DNA of 44,732 bases from JBGVSA01 sp047605765. GTDB lineage: Bacteria; Pseudomonadota; Gammaproteobacteria; Burkholderiales; Rhodocyclaceae. The position numbers and the translations under genes were made by a program. The notes under the pieces were generated by a model. It made no database searches. It worked only from the letters and a program-made list of their open reading frames with translations, and had not been told where the DNA came from. Positions 22,706-31,714 of this stretch are shown here, piece after piece (the first letter of the stretch is position 1; each line of letters starts with the position of its first letter). Location: contig JASGFB010000021.1 of assembly GCA_047605765.1 (NCBI GenBank), forward strand, positions 1-44,732, written 5' to 3'.

Positions 22706-25132
22706 ATGAGTTCCATGCAGCATCCCCCTCTGTTCCGGCTTACCCATCAAGAAGTCGGCCGTCTCACCCTCACCAGCGAGGAAGGCCATCTGGCCCATGT
22801 GTTCGTCTTTGAAGAGGACATCCTGCGCCTGCTGGTGCTACCGGGCGGTGCCATCAAGTTCCCGCGTACCTGGGCCATTGCGCCGGGCGAAGAAGACGTC
22901 GCCACCGACGGTCGCGACCGTTTCGACATGCGCGGCTTCTCGCTGCCCGCCGCGGATGTCCGCGAAGCCGATGGCGTGCTGGTGGTGTGCACCGCCAGCG
23001 TGCGCCTGAGCATCCGCCTGGCCGGCCTGTTCTGCCAATGGGAGGTATTCGTCGACGGCGTCTGGCACCTGGCCGCGCGCGACCGCTACACGCAGAGCTA
23101 CAACTTTGGCTGGTGGGACGAAAAGGTCTATCACTACCTCGAGCGCAAGCCCGACGAAATGTACTTCGGCCTGGGCGAACGTGCCGGTGATGCCAACCGC
23201 ATGGGTCAGAGCTACCGCCTGTGCAACGTGGATCCGATGGGCTACAACGCTCGCACCACCGATCCGCTGTACAAGCACATCCCCTTCTACATCACCTGGA
23301 AGCGCACCAGCCAGGTGGCGTTCGGCCTGTTCTACGACACCCTGTCGGACTGCACCTTCAACATGGGGCGCGAGCTGGACAACTATCACGGCCACTATCG
23401 CTACTTCAGTGCCGACCACGGCGATCTGGATTACTACTTCATCGCCGGTCCGCGTCCGGCCGACGTGACGCGCCGCTTCACATGGATGACCGGCCGCCCG
23501 ACCTTCACGCCGAAATGGAGCCTGGGCTATTCGGGCTCGACCATGACGTACACCGATGCGCCCAATGCGCAGGAACGCATGAATGAGTTCCTCGACGGCT
23601 GCCGCGAGCACGACATCCTGTGCGATTCGTTCCACTTGTCTTCGGGCTACACCTCGATCGAAGACAAGCGCTACGTCTTCAATTGGAACCGCGACAAGTT
23701 CCCCGACCCGGCGGGGTTCGTTCAGCACTATCTCGACCATGGGGTGCGTCTGTGCCCGAACATCAAGCCATGCCTGTTGCATGACCACCCGCGCTTCAAG
23801 GAAGCCGAGGAGGCCGGCCTGTTCGTCAAGGACGCTGACGGCAAGCCCTTGTCCGTGCAGTTCTGGGATGAGACAGGCGCTTATCTGGACTTCACCAATC
23901 CAGCCACCATCGACTGGTGGACGCGGCAAGTGACCGAAGCGCTGCTCGACTACGGCATCGCGGCGACCTGGAACGACAACAACGAATTCGAAATCTGGAG
24001 CGACACCGCCACGGTGCATGGCTTCGGCGCGCGCATGACGGCGCGCAGCGCCAAACCGCTGCACACGCTGCTCATGATCCAGGCATCCAAGCGCGCGCAG
24101 ATCGCCGCGCGTCCGCAGGAGCGCCCCTACCTGGTGTCGCGTTCGGGCGCCACCGGCATGCAGCGCTACGTGCAGACCTGGTCGGGCGACAACTACACGT
24201 CGTGGGAAACGCTGCGCTACAACATCAAGATGGCGATGGGGCTGGCGCTGTCGGGGGTGTCCAATACCGGGCACGACATCGGCGGTTTCTCGGGGCCGGC
24301 GCCGGAACCCGAGCTGCTGCTGCGCTGGGTGCAGCACGGCATTTTCCTGCCGCGCTTCAGCATCCATTCGTGGAACGATGACAAATCGGTGAATGAGCCC
24401 TGGATGTACCCGGAGCACACCGCCAGCATTCGCGACCTGATTCGCCTGCGCTACACGCTGATGCCGTACCTGTACGACTTGCTGTGGCGTTCGCACCGGT
24501 TGCTGGAGCCGATGATCCGTCCGACCCTGCATGACTTCCCGGGCGATCCGCGCTGCTTCGAGGAAAACGACGACATGTTGCTGGGCCGTCATCTGCTGGT
24601 GGCCTCGGTGGTGGACGCCGGCCGCAGCGCGCGCACGGTGTACTTGCCCGCGGGCGCGGCTTGGTACGACTTCTGGACCGGCCAGCATTACGCCGGCGGT
24701 CAGGACATCGTGCTGCCGGCGAGCGACTGGCGCCAGCCGCCGCTGTTGGCGCGCGAAGGCAGCGTCATTGCGCTGAACCTGGCCGAGCAGCACTTTGCCC
24801 AGCCGGCCGACACGCGTGGCTTCGCCCTCTTCCCCCTCAAGGGCGAAGGCGTCTTCGAGCAGGAAATCTTCGAAGACGATGGCGTCAGCGACGCCTACCG
24901 CCGGGGCCAGCATGGCGGCTGGCGCGTGAGCGTGCGCAGCACGACCGAGGCCATTGCGCTGACGCTGGCGCGTGCCAATCCGGCATGGCCCTGCGCGCAG
25001 GATGTGTTCGAACTGTGGCTACCGCGCACCGAAGTGCGCCGCCTCGAAACATCCGGCGTCACCGTACTGACGGATCAGGTCGACGCGCAGTGGCGCCGGG
25101 TGCGCGTGCAACGGCTCGGGGTGGCGGCTTGA
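22706..25132 (+). CDS. Glycoside hydrolase family 31 (alpha-glucosidase/alpha-xylosidase)
   Basis: An 808-aa GH31 enzyme. The N-terminal beta-sandwich (about 1-250) precedes the catalytic barrel (about 260-600), which has nucleophile D423 in WNDNNE and acid/base D495 in WSGDNYTSW. The segments YFGLGERAGDANR and HGIFLPRFSIHSWNDD are typical, and C-terminal beta domains follow. The family cleaves alpha-glucosides, alpha-xylosides or related sugars with retention. There is no signal peptide, so it is probably cytoplasmic and acts on an imported oligosaccharide. It starts with AGGA 8 bases before ATG and follows the MFS gene by 68 bp. The exact substrate cannot be inferred. Confidence 0.92.
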   Translation: MSSMQHPPLFRLTHQEVGRLTLTSEEGHLAHVFVFEEDILRLLVLPGGAIKFPRTWAIAPGEEDVATDGRDRFDMRGFSLPAADVREADGVLVVCTASVRLSIRLAGLFCQWEVFVDGVWHLAARDRYTQSYNFGWWDEKVYHYLERKPDEMYFGLGERAGDANRMGQSYRLCNVDPMGYNARTTDPLYKHIPFYITWKRTSQVAFGLFYDTLSDCTFNMGRELDNYHGHYRYFSADHGDLDYYFIAGPRPADVTRRFTWMTGRPTFTPKWSLGYSGSTMTYTDAPNAQERMNEFLDGCREHDILCDSFHLSSGYTSIEDKRYVFNWNRDKFPDPAGFVQHYLDHGVRLCPNIKPCLLHDHPRFKEAEEAGLFVKDADGKPLSVQFWDETGAYLDFTNPATIDWWTRQVTEALLDYGIAATWNDNNEFEIWSDTATVHGFGARMTARSAKPLHTLLMIQASKRAQIAARPQERPYLVSRSGATGMQRYVQTWSGDNYTSWETLRYNIKMAMGLALSGVSNTGHDIGGFSGPAPEPELLLRWVQHGIFLPRFSIHSWNDDKSVNEPWMYPEHTASIRDLIRLRYTLMPYLYDLLWRSHRLLEPMIRPTLHDFPGDPRCFEENDDMLLGRHLLVASVVDAGRSARTVYLPAGAAWYDFWTGQHYAGGQDIVLPASDWRQPPLLAREGSVIALNLAEQHFAQPADTRGFALFPLKGEGVFEQEIFEDDGVSDAYRRGQHGGWRVSVRSTTEAIALTLARANPAWPCAQDVFELWLPRTEVRRLETSGVTVLTDQVDAQWRRVRVQRLGVAA

Positions 25133-25186
25133 CGATCATGTGACCACAGCTCGCGCGCCTGTGCGGGGCCGTCGGGGTGTTCACGC

Positions 25187-25210
25187 CCTGGCGGTGAGGC
25201 CGCCAGGTTT
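25187..25210 (+). terminator. Hairpin after the GH31 gene
   Basis: Perfect 8-bp arms (25187-25194 and 25200-25207) surround a 5-base loop and are followed by TTT. It sits 54 bp after the GH31 stop and about 40 bp before the next gene. The T-run is short, so termination may be partial and allow some expression of the oxidoreductase gene. Confidence 0.5.
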
Positions 25211-25251
25211 GCGATACTGCATGTCTTCCAGGCTGGTCGAGGGTTGATGCG

Positions 25252-26232
25252 ATGCGGACGATGCGGTGGGGCATCATCGGGTGTGGTGATGTCACCGAGG
25301 TAAAGAGCGGGCCGGGTTTCCAGAAGGCCGATCATTCCGAACTGATGGCGGTGATGCGCCGCGACGGCGAACGCGCCGCCGACTATGCGCGCCGCCATGG
25401 CGTACCGCGCTGGTATGACAAAGGCGATGCGCTGATTCTCGATCCCGAGGTCGACGCCGTGTACGTCGCCACACCGCCAGCGCCGCACAAGGATTACGTT
25501 CTCCAGTGCGCAGCGGTGGGCAAGCCGGTGTACGTCGAAAAGCCGATGGCGATGAACCATGCCGAATGCCTCGAAATGGTCGAGGTATGCCGGCGCGCCG
25601 GCGTCCCCCTGTTCGTGGCGTATTACCGGCGGGCACTGGCGCGCTTTGTGAAGATCAAGGAAATTCTCGATTCAGGCGCCATCGGGACGCCGCGCCTGGT
25701 CACCGTCACGCTGCAGCGTCCGGCGTCCGAAGCCGATCGCGATCCGGCCGGCAACTGGCGGGTCGATCCGGCCATTTCGGGGGGCGGCTATTTTCTCGAC
25801 ATGGCCTCGCACATGCTCGACTTCCTCGACTACGCGCTCGGTCCGATCGCCAAGGCGCAAGGCTATGCCGGCAACCAGGCCGGGCTGTACAAGGCCGAGG
25901 ACATCGTCGCGGGCAGCTTCGTTTTTGAATCGGGTGTGCAGGGCAGTGGCCTGTGGGCGTTCGATGCCTTCGGCCGGATGGACGAGACGCGCATTGTCGG
26001 CACGCGCGGCAGTCTTACCTATGCCACCTTCGACGACAGCGCCGTGGTGCTCGTCACGGAAGCCGGGCGCGAAGAATTCGTCCTGCCCTATCCGGCGCAC
26101 GTGCATCAGCCCTTGATCCAGACCATCGTCGATGAGCTCAATGGCGTCGGCCGCTGCCCGAGCACAGGCGAAAGCGCGGCACGCACGACCTGGGTCATGG
26201 ACCAGTTGCTGGGCGATTACTACACGCGTTGA
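25252..26232 (+). CDS. Gfo/Idh/MocA family oxidoreductase
   Basis: A 326-aa NAD(P)-dependent sugar or polyol dehydrogenase. The Rossmann motif GIIGCGDVTEVKSGPGF is at the N terminus. The conserved EKPMAMNHAEC carries the catalytic-type Lys, and a GGYFLDMASHMLDFLDY segment lies in the C-terminal domain. GAGGG lies 8 bases before ATG 25252; a second ATG at 25261 is also possible. Its place behind the GH31 gene suggests it oxidises, reduces or helps eliminate from the released sugar. The substrate is unknown. Confidence 0.9.
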   Translation: MRTMRWGIIGCGDVTEVKSGPGFQKADHSELMAVMRRDGERAADYARRHGVPRWYDKGDALILDPEVDAVYVATPPAPHKDYVLQCAAVGKPVYVEKPMAMNHAECLEMVEVCRRAGVPLFVAYYRRALARFVKIKEILDSGAIGTPRLVTVTLQRPASEADRDPAGNWRVDPAISGGGYFLDMASHMLDFLDYALGPIAKAQGYAGNQAGLYKAEDIVAGSFVFESGVQGSGLWAFDAFGRMDETRIVGTRGSLTYATFDDSAVVLVTEAGREEFVLPYPAHVHQPLIQTIVDELNGVGRCPSTGESAARTTWVMDQLLGDYYTR

Positions 26233-26241
26233 ACGGCGGAC

Positions 26242-26466
26242 CTAGAAACCGCCCGCCGGATGCCCATAGCGGGCTTCGTGGGCGGCGCGGCGGATCTGAC
26301 AGTCGGCCAATATGCGCAGGCGCTCGCCGGCATCGGACGCCCGCCAGAGGCGGATTTCGTCGAGCGTGCGGAAGCACCCCAGGCACATGTCGGTGCGGTC
26401 ATCCAGGCAGCACATGCGGATGCACGGGGACACGGGCAGATCGGTCGCTTCGTCGAGGCGCTCCAT
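26242..26466 (-). CDS. DUF1289 domain protein
   Basis: A 74-aa protein dominated by the DUF1289 signature: SPCIRMCCLDDRTDMCLGC followed by FRTLDEIRLWRASDAGERL. The cysteines C15, C19/C20, C28 and C31 suggest a small iron-sulfur or zinc site. Family members are widespread in proteobacteria and have no firm function. It follows the DUF4126 gene by 5 bp, so the two are co-transcribed. It converges with the Gfo/Idh/MocA gene at a gap of 9 bp. Confidence 0.85.
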   Translation of the reverse strand: MERLDEATDLPVSPCIRMCCLDDRTDMCLGCFRTLDEIRLWRASDAGERLRILADCQIRRAAHEARYGHPAGGF

Positions 26467-26471
26467 CGTGT

Positions 26472-27113
26472 TCACGCCGTACGGCTGTTGCGCGGTGGCC
26501 GGTGCGCGGCGGGCGCGGACAACGGGCGCGCCTGGCGCACCAGTGCCCGCAGTGACCGCCACAGGCGGCTCACCAGCCAGACGCACAGCGCCGCCAGCAG
26601 CAGGGCCAGCAGGCCCGCCAGCAGGGGATGTGTGGCGATCAGCCAGAACAGGCCGAGCGACACGGTGTCCTCGCCGAATGACGCGGCCCAGTTTGAAATC
26701 GGTTCGGGCGAGGTGTTGAGCGTGGCGCGCGCGCCGCTCTTGGCCAGATGTCCGGTGGCGGCGAAGGTGCCGCCTACCAATGCCAGCGCGATGGCCGCAG
26801 CCGTGCCGTGGCTGGCCAGTCCGCTGGCCAGCAGGGCACCGGCCGGCAGCCTGATGAAGGTGTGGACGCTGTCCCACAGCGTGTCGACCGCCGGGATCTT
26901 GTCGGCAAGGAATTCCACCACCATCAGCAGGCCGCTGGCGCCGAGCACCAGCGGATGCATCAGCACGGTCAGTCCATGGGGGAGTTCCACCCAGCCCAGG
27001 TGCCCGGCCAGGCCCATCACGAACAGCAGGGCGTACAGGCGGATGCCGCTGGCCAGCCCGAGCGCGGCGGCCAGGGCGAGCAATTGGGCGAGGTCCAGAC
27101 GTGTCCAGTCCAT
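26472..27113 (-). CDS. DUF4126 membrane protein
   Basis: A 213-aa integral membrane protein. Hydrophobic helices lie at about 8-30, 45-65, 90-115, 145-160 and 163-182, and the protein ends in a basic, Pro-rich tail. The motif GIRLYALLFVMGLAGHLGWVELP near the N terminus and the conserved SPEPISNWAASFGED are typical of DUF4126 proteins. Function is unknown. The start MDWTRLD is chosen because it gives the family N terminus and lies 10 bp after the stop of the isomerase gene; a longer frame would run into that gene. It is the middle gene of a three-gene operon. Confidence 0.82.
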   Translation of the reverse strand: MDWTRLDLAQLLALAAALGLASGIRLYALLFVMGLAGHLGWVELPHGLTVLMHPLVLGASGLLMVVEFLADKIPAVDTLWDSVHTFIRLPAGALLASGLASHGTAAAIALALVGGTFAATGHLAKSGARATLNTSPEPISNWAASFGEDTVSLGLFWLIATHPLLAGLLALLLAALCVWLVSRLWRSLRALVRQARPLSAPAAHRPPRNSRTA

Positions 27114-27123
27114 GGCGGAGCCC

Positions 27124-27735
27124 TCAGAAGCCGCCTTCGGCGAGCCACTTGTCCAGGTGCGGCAGTCGATCCGCGCCCCAGAAGGGCTCTCCTTCGACGA
27201 TGAAATAAGGTGAGCCGAACACCCCGCGCGCCAGCGCCAGGTCGACCTCGGCCTTGAGCCGTTCCTTGAGCGCGACGTCACCGAGCGCCATGCCCAGTTC
27301 ATTGCGCTCGGCGCCCAAATCGGCGGCCAGCCGCAGCACGGTATCCAACTCGGCGATGTTGATGTCGCGCGTGAAATAGGCGCGATAGGCCGCATGGGCG
27401 AATGCGCGGGCCTGGTCCGGGTTGCGATCCTGCAGCCACAGGAAGGCGCGTGCGGCGTGCTGCGTCGGAATGGGGAAATTGCTCGGATGTTTGTAATCGA
27501 GACCGAGGTAACGCGCCGAGCGCGCCATGTCGTGCATGGCGTATTCGCCCTTGAGGGGGATCTGCGGAAAAGGCGCCGCCCCGGTGGCGCGGAAGGCTAC
27601 GCCGAGCAGGATCGGGTGCCACACCACCGGCCGGCCGTGGCGCGCGCCTACATCGTCGATCAATTCCGAGGCCAGGTAGCCGTAGGGCGAGGAGAAGTCG
27701 AAATAGAAGTCAATGGGTGCCATGTCGATCGCCAT
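27124..27735 (-). CDS. 2-hydroxychromene-2-carboxylate isomerase-like protein (DsbA family)
   Basis: A 203-aa thioredoxin-fold protein of the glutathione-S-transferase kappa/HCCA isomerase group. The N terminus IDFYFDFSSPYGYLA carries the conserved Ser used with glutathione instead of the CxxC of DsbA. The C-terminal GVFGSPYFIVEGEPFWGADRL is a family hallmark. HCCA isomerase acts in naphthalene degradation, but most proteobacterial members lie outside such pathways and no aromatic genes are nearby. Two starts are possible, 27735 (MAIDM) and 27723 (MAPID); neither has a strong ribosome site. It is first in the operon with DUF4126 and DUF1289. Confidence 0.88.
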   Translation of the reverse strand: MAIDMAPIDFYFDFSSPYGYLASELIDDVGARHGRPVVWHPILLGVAFRATGAAPFPQIPLKGEYAMHDMARSARYLGLDYKHPSNFPIPTQHAARAFLWLQDRNPDQARAFAHAAYRAYFTRDINIAELDTVLRLAADLGAERNELGMALGDVALKERLKAEVDLALARGVFGSPYFIVEGEPFWGADRLPHLDKWLAEGGF

Positions 27736-27766
27736 GCAACAAGAATGCCAAACCAGGCCCGCGCCC

Positions 27767-28441
27767 TCACCATGCCAGCGTGTGCCCGCCCAGATCGATG
27801 AAATGCCCGTTGTGTGCCGGATCGAGTGAATCGATCAGCCCGCGCAGGGTGTCGACGGCCTCGGCGACGCCGAGTTCGGCCTGCGGGCCGCCCATGTCGG
27901 TGCGCACGCTGCCCGGATCGATGCTCGTCACGGTGATGCCCGCCGACCGATAGGCTGCCGCCGCCATGCGCGTGACCATGTTGGCCGCCGCGATCGACGC
28001 GCGATACAGCGGCTGAGTGGCGACGTGGGTGCCCGCCAGCGATCCCAGGTGCGAAGACAGCACGACGATGCGGCCGTGGGTGCGCGCCACCGATGGCGCA
28101 AAGGCCTGGATCAGGCGCATCGCCCCCAGCACATTGGTGTGCATGACCGTATCGAAGTCCTGGTCGCCGGGCGCCAGGAAGTGTTCCATCGTCGGCCCCT
28201 GCACGCCGGCCGCGATGACCATCAGCGACAGCGGCATGTCGTCGCAATGCCAGGCCAGCGCGGCGACGGACTCGATGCGCGTGACGTCCAGCTCCTGCAG
28301 ATCGACCGCCGGCGGCAACCATTTGCGCGCATCGTCCGGCTGGCGGCAGCCCGCCACGACGTGGCAGTCATCGGCGGCGTATTGCACGGCCAGTTCCAGC
28401 CCGATACCGCGGCTGGCACCGGCGATGAGGACATTCTTCAT
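27767..28441 (-). CDS. Short-chain dehydrogenase/reductase family protein lacking the catalytic Lys
   Basis: A 224-aa SDR-fold protein with the nucleotide motif GASRGIG at 8-14. The active-site region has Ser in VVLSSHLGS (about 129-130) and Tyr at 146, but the usual YxxxK reads YRASI, so residue 150 is Ile instead of Lys. The NNAG motif is also altered (IAAGVQG). The substitution is a clear ATC codon. It may be a non-catalytic NAD(P)-binding protein or use another residue. The closest relatives by appearance are CsgA-like SDRs. It is divergent from the metallo-beta-lactamase gene across 166 bp. Confidence 0.82.
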   Translation of the reverse strand: MKNVLIAGASRGIGLELAVQYAADDCHVVAGCRQPDDARKWLPPAVDLQELDVTRIESVAALAWHCDDMPLSLMVIAAGVQGPTMEHFLAPGDQDFDTVMHTNVLGAMRLIQAFAPSVARTHGRIVVLSSHLGSLAGTHVATQPLYRASIAAANMVTRMAAAAYRSAGITVTSIDPGSVRTDMGGPQAELGVAEAVDTLRGLIDSLDPAHNGHFIDLGGHTLAW

Positions 28442-28607
28442 CGGGGGCGAGTCCCTGCGAGGCGAAGCGGTCATTATGCCTGCGCCCACGATGCCGCTCC
28501 TGTCCGGCGGACAAAGGGTGCCTTGCCGTATACCCGGGGCCGCGCAAGGCGCGGTTTGCCGCACTGCGGGATATACAATCGCTGCGTCTGCCCTCCCCAA
28601 TGCGAAT

Positions 28608-29630
28608 GTGACCGAGACTACGCTGCACTTTCCCTTTGCCGCGCCGCCTGCGGGTGTCGCCACCCTGGCGGTGGCGCCGGGCATCCAATGGCTGCGCATG
28701 CCGTTGCCCTTCGCGCTGGACCACATCAATCTGTGGCTTGTCGACGACGGTGATGCGCTGGCGATCGTCGACACCGGCCTGGGCGATGCCGCTTCGCGCG
28801 CCACCTGGGATGCGGTGCTGGCACAGGCGGGCCGCTCCGTCAGCAAGATCATCGTCACCCATTACCATCCCGACCATGTCGGCAACGCCCAGTATCTGGC
28901 CGAGCGCACCGGCGCGCCGATCTGGATGAGCACCGGCGAGTATCTGCTGGCGCACACCTTGCTAGCCGGCATCGGTGGCTATGACATCGCGTCGATGGTG
29001 GAGCACTTCCGCCGCCACGGGCTGGACGCAGCGCGCTGTGACAAGCTCAGCCAGCGTGGCAACGTCTATGCGCGCGGCGTGCCGGCATTGCCGATGCACT
29101 ACCGCCGCCTGGCCGATGGCGATGAGCTGTTCATCGGTGGTCATGCCTGGCGCATGATCGTGGGCTACGGCCATTCGCCGGAACACATGGCCTTGTATTG
29201 CGCCGACCTGCACGTGCTGATCTCGGGCGACATGCTGTTGCCACGCATCACCACCAATGTGAACGTGCCGCCCGCCTTGCCGGAAGAAGATTCGGTCAGC
29301 CGCTTTCTGGATTCGGTGCGCCGCTTTGCGCCCCTGCCTGCCGACACCCTGGTGCTGCCTTCGCACGGCGCACCGTTCCAGGGCGTCCAGGCGCGCATCG
29401 GGCAGCTCGACGCACACCATGCAGAGCGCGACGCCACATTGTTGGCCGCCCTTGACGTGCCGCGTACGGCGGCCGAGGTACTGCCGGTATTGTTTGCACG
29501 CGAACTGGATTCGCATCAGGTCATGTTCGCCATGGGCGAGGCCATCGCCCACCTGAACCAGCTCCACGCGCGCGGCAGCGTGCAACGCAGCGTGGAGGAC
29601 GGCCTCATCCGTTTCCGGGCGGCCGGCTAG
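28608..29630 (+). CDS. Metallo-beta-lactamase-fold hydrolase
   Basis: A 340-aa cytoplasmic hydrolase with a complete metal site: H85-Y-H87-P-D89-H90, H189 in GYGHSPEH, D208 in SGDML and H253 in PSHG. These should bind two metal ions. The C-terminal 80 residues are helical, as in the lactonase or nuclease-like MBL group often annotated as MBL-fold metallohydrolases. The start is taken as GTG 28608 (TETTLHFPF) because no ATG gives a plausible N terminus; the ribosome site is poor. It lies 41 bp upstream of phaC and may be co-transcribed. The substrate is unknown. Confidence 0.87.
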   Translation: MTETTLHFPFAAPPAGVATLAVAPGIQWLRMPLPFALDHINLWLVDDGDALAIVDTGLGDAASRATWDAVLAQAGRSVSKIIVTHYHPDHVGNAQYLAERTGAPIWMSTGEYLLAHTLLAGIGGYDIASMVEHFRRHGLDAARCDKLSQRGNVYARGVPALPMHYRRLADGDELFIGGHAWRMIVGYGHSPEHMALYCADLHVLISGDMLLPRITTNVNVPPALPEEDSVSRFLDSVRRFAPLPADTLVLPSHGAPFQGVQARIGQLDAHHAERDATLLAALDVPRTAAEVLPVLFARELDSHQVMFAMGEAIAHLNQLHARGSVQRSVEDGLIRFRAAG

Positions 29631-29671
29631 CCGCCGCCCGTTTTGCCAACGTCATCGCAGGAGTACGTGGT

Positions 29672-31492
29672 ATGTCCGCCAGCCAGAAGGAAGCCGAAGC
29701 GCCCCCGATGCCCGATGCCGACGAGATCGCCCGCACCTATGCCGAAGTGGCGCGGCGCAGCTCGAAGCTACTGACCGAACACATCCAGCGCCAGATGCAG
29801 AAGGGGGTCAAGGCGCCCGACGACGAACTGGGGCTGGCCCAGGCGTTCATGGACATGATGGCCAAGCTGCTGGCCAATCCAGTGCGGCTGGCGCAGGCCC
29901 AATGGGCGCTGGCGTGGGATTACTTCGCGCTGTGGCAGAACTCCATGCAGCGTTTCATGGGTCTGCAGACGGCGCCGCTGGCGACGCCCGCCAAGGATGA
30001 CAAGCGCTTCAAGGATGAAGCGTGGCAGGATCATTTCCTGTTCGACTTCATCAAGCAGTCGTATCTCATCGCCGCGCGCCACGTGCACGACACCGTCAGC
30101 GGCGTCGAAGGCCTGGACGAGACCACCCGCAAGAAGGTCGACTTCTTCACCCGCCAGTACATCGACGCCCTGTCGCCGAGCAATTTCGTGCTGACCAATC
30201 CGGAAGTGGTGCGCGCCACCGTCACCTCCAACGGCCAGAATCTCGTCAAGGGGTTCAACAACCTGCTGCGCGACATCGAAGAAGGTGACGGGCAACTGCG
30301 CATCCGCATGACCGACACCTCGGCTTTCGAGCTGGGCAGGAACGTCGCCACCACGCCGGGCAAGGTCGTCTACCAGAACGACCTCATCCAGCTCCTGCAA
30401 TACACGCCGACCACCGCCAAGGCGTACAAGCGGCCGCTGCTCATCGTGCCGCCGTGGATCAACAAGTACTACATCCTCGATCTGCGCGAAAAGAACTCGC
30501 TCATCAAGTGGGCCGTCGACCAGGGCCATACGGTGTTCGTGATCAGTTGGGTCAATCCTGACGCACGGCTGGCCGACAAGGGTTTCGAAGACTATCTGCG
30601 CGAAGGCGTGCTCGACGCCGTCAATGCCGTCTGCGAACAGACCGGCGCCACCAGCGTCAATACGGCGGGATACTGCCTGGGGGGCACCCTGCTCGCCGCC
30701 GCCGTGGCCTACCTGGCCGCCAAGAAGGACAAGCGCATCGCGTCCGCGACCTTCTTCGCGACCCTGTTGGATTTCCACGATCCGGGCGAACTGGCGGTGT
30801 TCATCGACGAAGGGCAGGTGAGCCACCTCGAACAGAAGATGTCCGAGCGCGGCTATCTCGAAGGCAGCGAGATGGCCAACACCTTCAACATGCTGCGCGC
30901 CAACGATCTGATCTGGTCGTTCGTGGTGAACAACTACCTGCTCGGCAAGGATCCGTTCCCCTTCGATCTGCTGTATTGGAACTCCGATGCCACGCGCATG
31001 CCGGCCAAGATGCACAGCTTCTACTTGCGCAACATGTACATGAAGAACGCGTTGCGCGAGCCCGGCGGCATCGAACTGCTGGGCACGCGCATCGATCTGG
31101 CGAAGGTCAAGATCCCGACCTATTTCGTGTCCACCAAGGAAGACCACATCGCGCCCTGGAAGACCACCTACGCCGGGCCGCACCTGTTCGGCGGCGCGCC
31201 ACGCTTCGTGCTCGGCGGTTCCGGCCACATCGCCGGGATCGTCAATCCGCCGGTGGCCAACAAGTATGGTTTCTGGGTCAACGAAGGCGCAGACCTGCCG
31301 GACACCCCCGAAGCCTGGCTGGCGGGCGCGCAGGCCCACGAAGGATCGTGGTGGACCGACTGGAACGCCTGGCTGCTGGCGCAGGATGCCAGCCAGGTGG
31401 CGGCGCGCGACCCGGTCGCCGGCCCGCTGACGGTTCTCGATGAGGCGCCCGGCAGTTACGTAAAGCAGCGTTTGGACAAAACCGTTCGCTGA
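29672..31492 (+). CDS. phaC: Class I poly(3-hydroxyalkanoate) synthase
   Basis: This 606-aa enzyme polymerises (R)-3-hydroxyacyl-CoA into polyhydroxyalkanoate on the granule surface. The N-terminal PhaC_N domain (about 110-280) is followed by the catalytic alpha/beta domain with Cys335 in the lipase-like box GYCLGG, Asp491 in STKEDHIAP and His519 in GGSGHIAG. Length matches class I synthases (about 580-640 aa). AGGAG lies 8 bases before ATG. No phaA, phaB, phasin or phaR gene is in the window, so the monomer-supply genes must lie elsewhere. A hairpin follows the gene. Confidence 0.95.
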   Translation: MSASQKEAEAPPMPDADEIARTYAEVARRSSKLLTEHIQRQMQKGVKAPDDELGLAQAFMDMMAKLLANPVRLAQAQWALAWDYFALWQNSMQRFMGLQTAPLATPAKDDKRFKDEAWQDHFLFDFIKQSYLIAARHVHDTVSGVEGLDETTRKKVDFFTRQYIDALSPSNFVLTNPEVVRATVTSNGQNLVKGFNNLLRDIEEGDGQLRIRMTDTSAFELGRNVATTPGKVVYQNDLIQLLQYTPTTAKAYKRPLLIVPPWINKYYILDLREKNSLIKWAVDQGHTVFVISWVNPDARLADKGFEDYLREGVLDAVNAVCEQTGATSVNTAGYCLGGTLLAAAVAYLAAKKDKRIASATFFATLLDFHDPGELAVFIDEGQVSHLEQKMSERGYLEGSEMANTFNMLRANDLIWSFVVNNYLLGKDPFPFDLLYWNSDATRMPAKMHSFYLRNMYMKNALREPGGIELLGTRIDLAKVKIPTYFVSTKEDHIAPWKTTYAGPHLFGGAPRFVLGGSGHIAGIVNPPVANKYGFWVNEGADLPDTPEAWLAGAQAHEGSWWTDWNAWLLAQDASQVAARDPVAGPLTVLDEAPGSYVKQRLDKTVR

Positions 31493-31505
31493 CCAGTGAG
31501 CATGC

Positions 31506-31542
31506 CGGCCCGCCGCCGCCCGCCATGGGCTCCGGCGGGCCG
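31506..31542 (+). terminator. Hairpin downstream of phaC
   Basis: Perfect 10-bp GC-rich arms (31506-31515 and 31533-31542) flank a 17-base loop, 14 bp after the phaC stop. No T-run follows, so it is terminator-like but unproven as an intrinsic terminator. Confidence 0.45.
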
Positions 31543-31714
31543 ATCCCGGCGCGGGGCGCCCATCGCCAAGGTCCCATCCCACGGGGCTTGTGACGTTTTC
31601 ATGGCGCTCGGCACAAGGGGCGCGCCAGGTATGTCGATGTAAATTCCGGCAGTTTTCCTACAGTTTTGGCAAATCAGGTCGATATCGTGTTTTCGTGCCC
31701 TGCCCGCCCGGACC

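Noticed and set aside
22838..24913. Long open frame (about 690 codons) antisense to the GH31 gene
   Set aside because: It lies wholly opposite a gene with intact catalytic motifs, lacks recognisable domains and has the composition expected of the reverse strand of GC-rich coding DNA.
29768..31582. Long open frame antisense to phaC
   Set aside because: Same reason; phaC is certain from its Cys-Asp-His triad.
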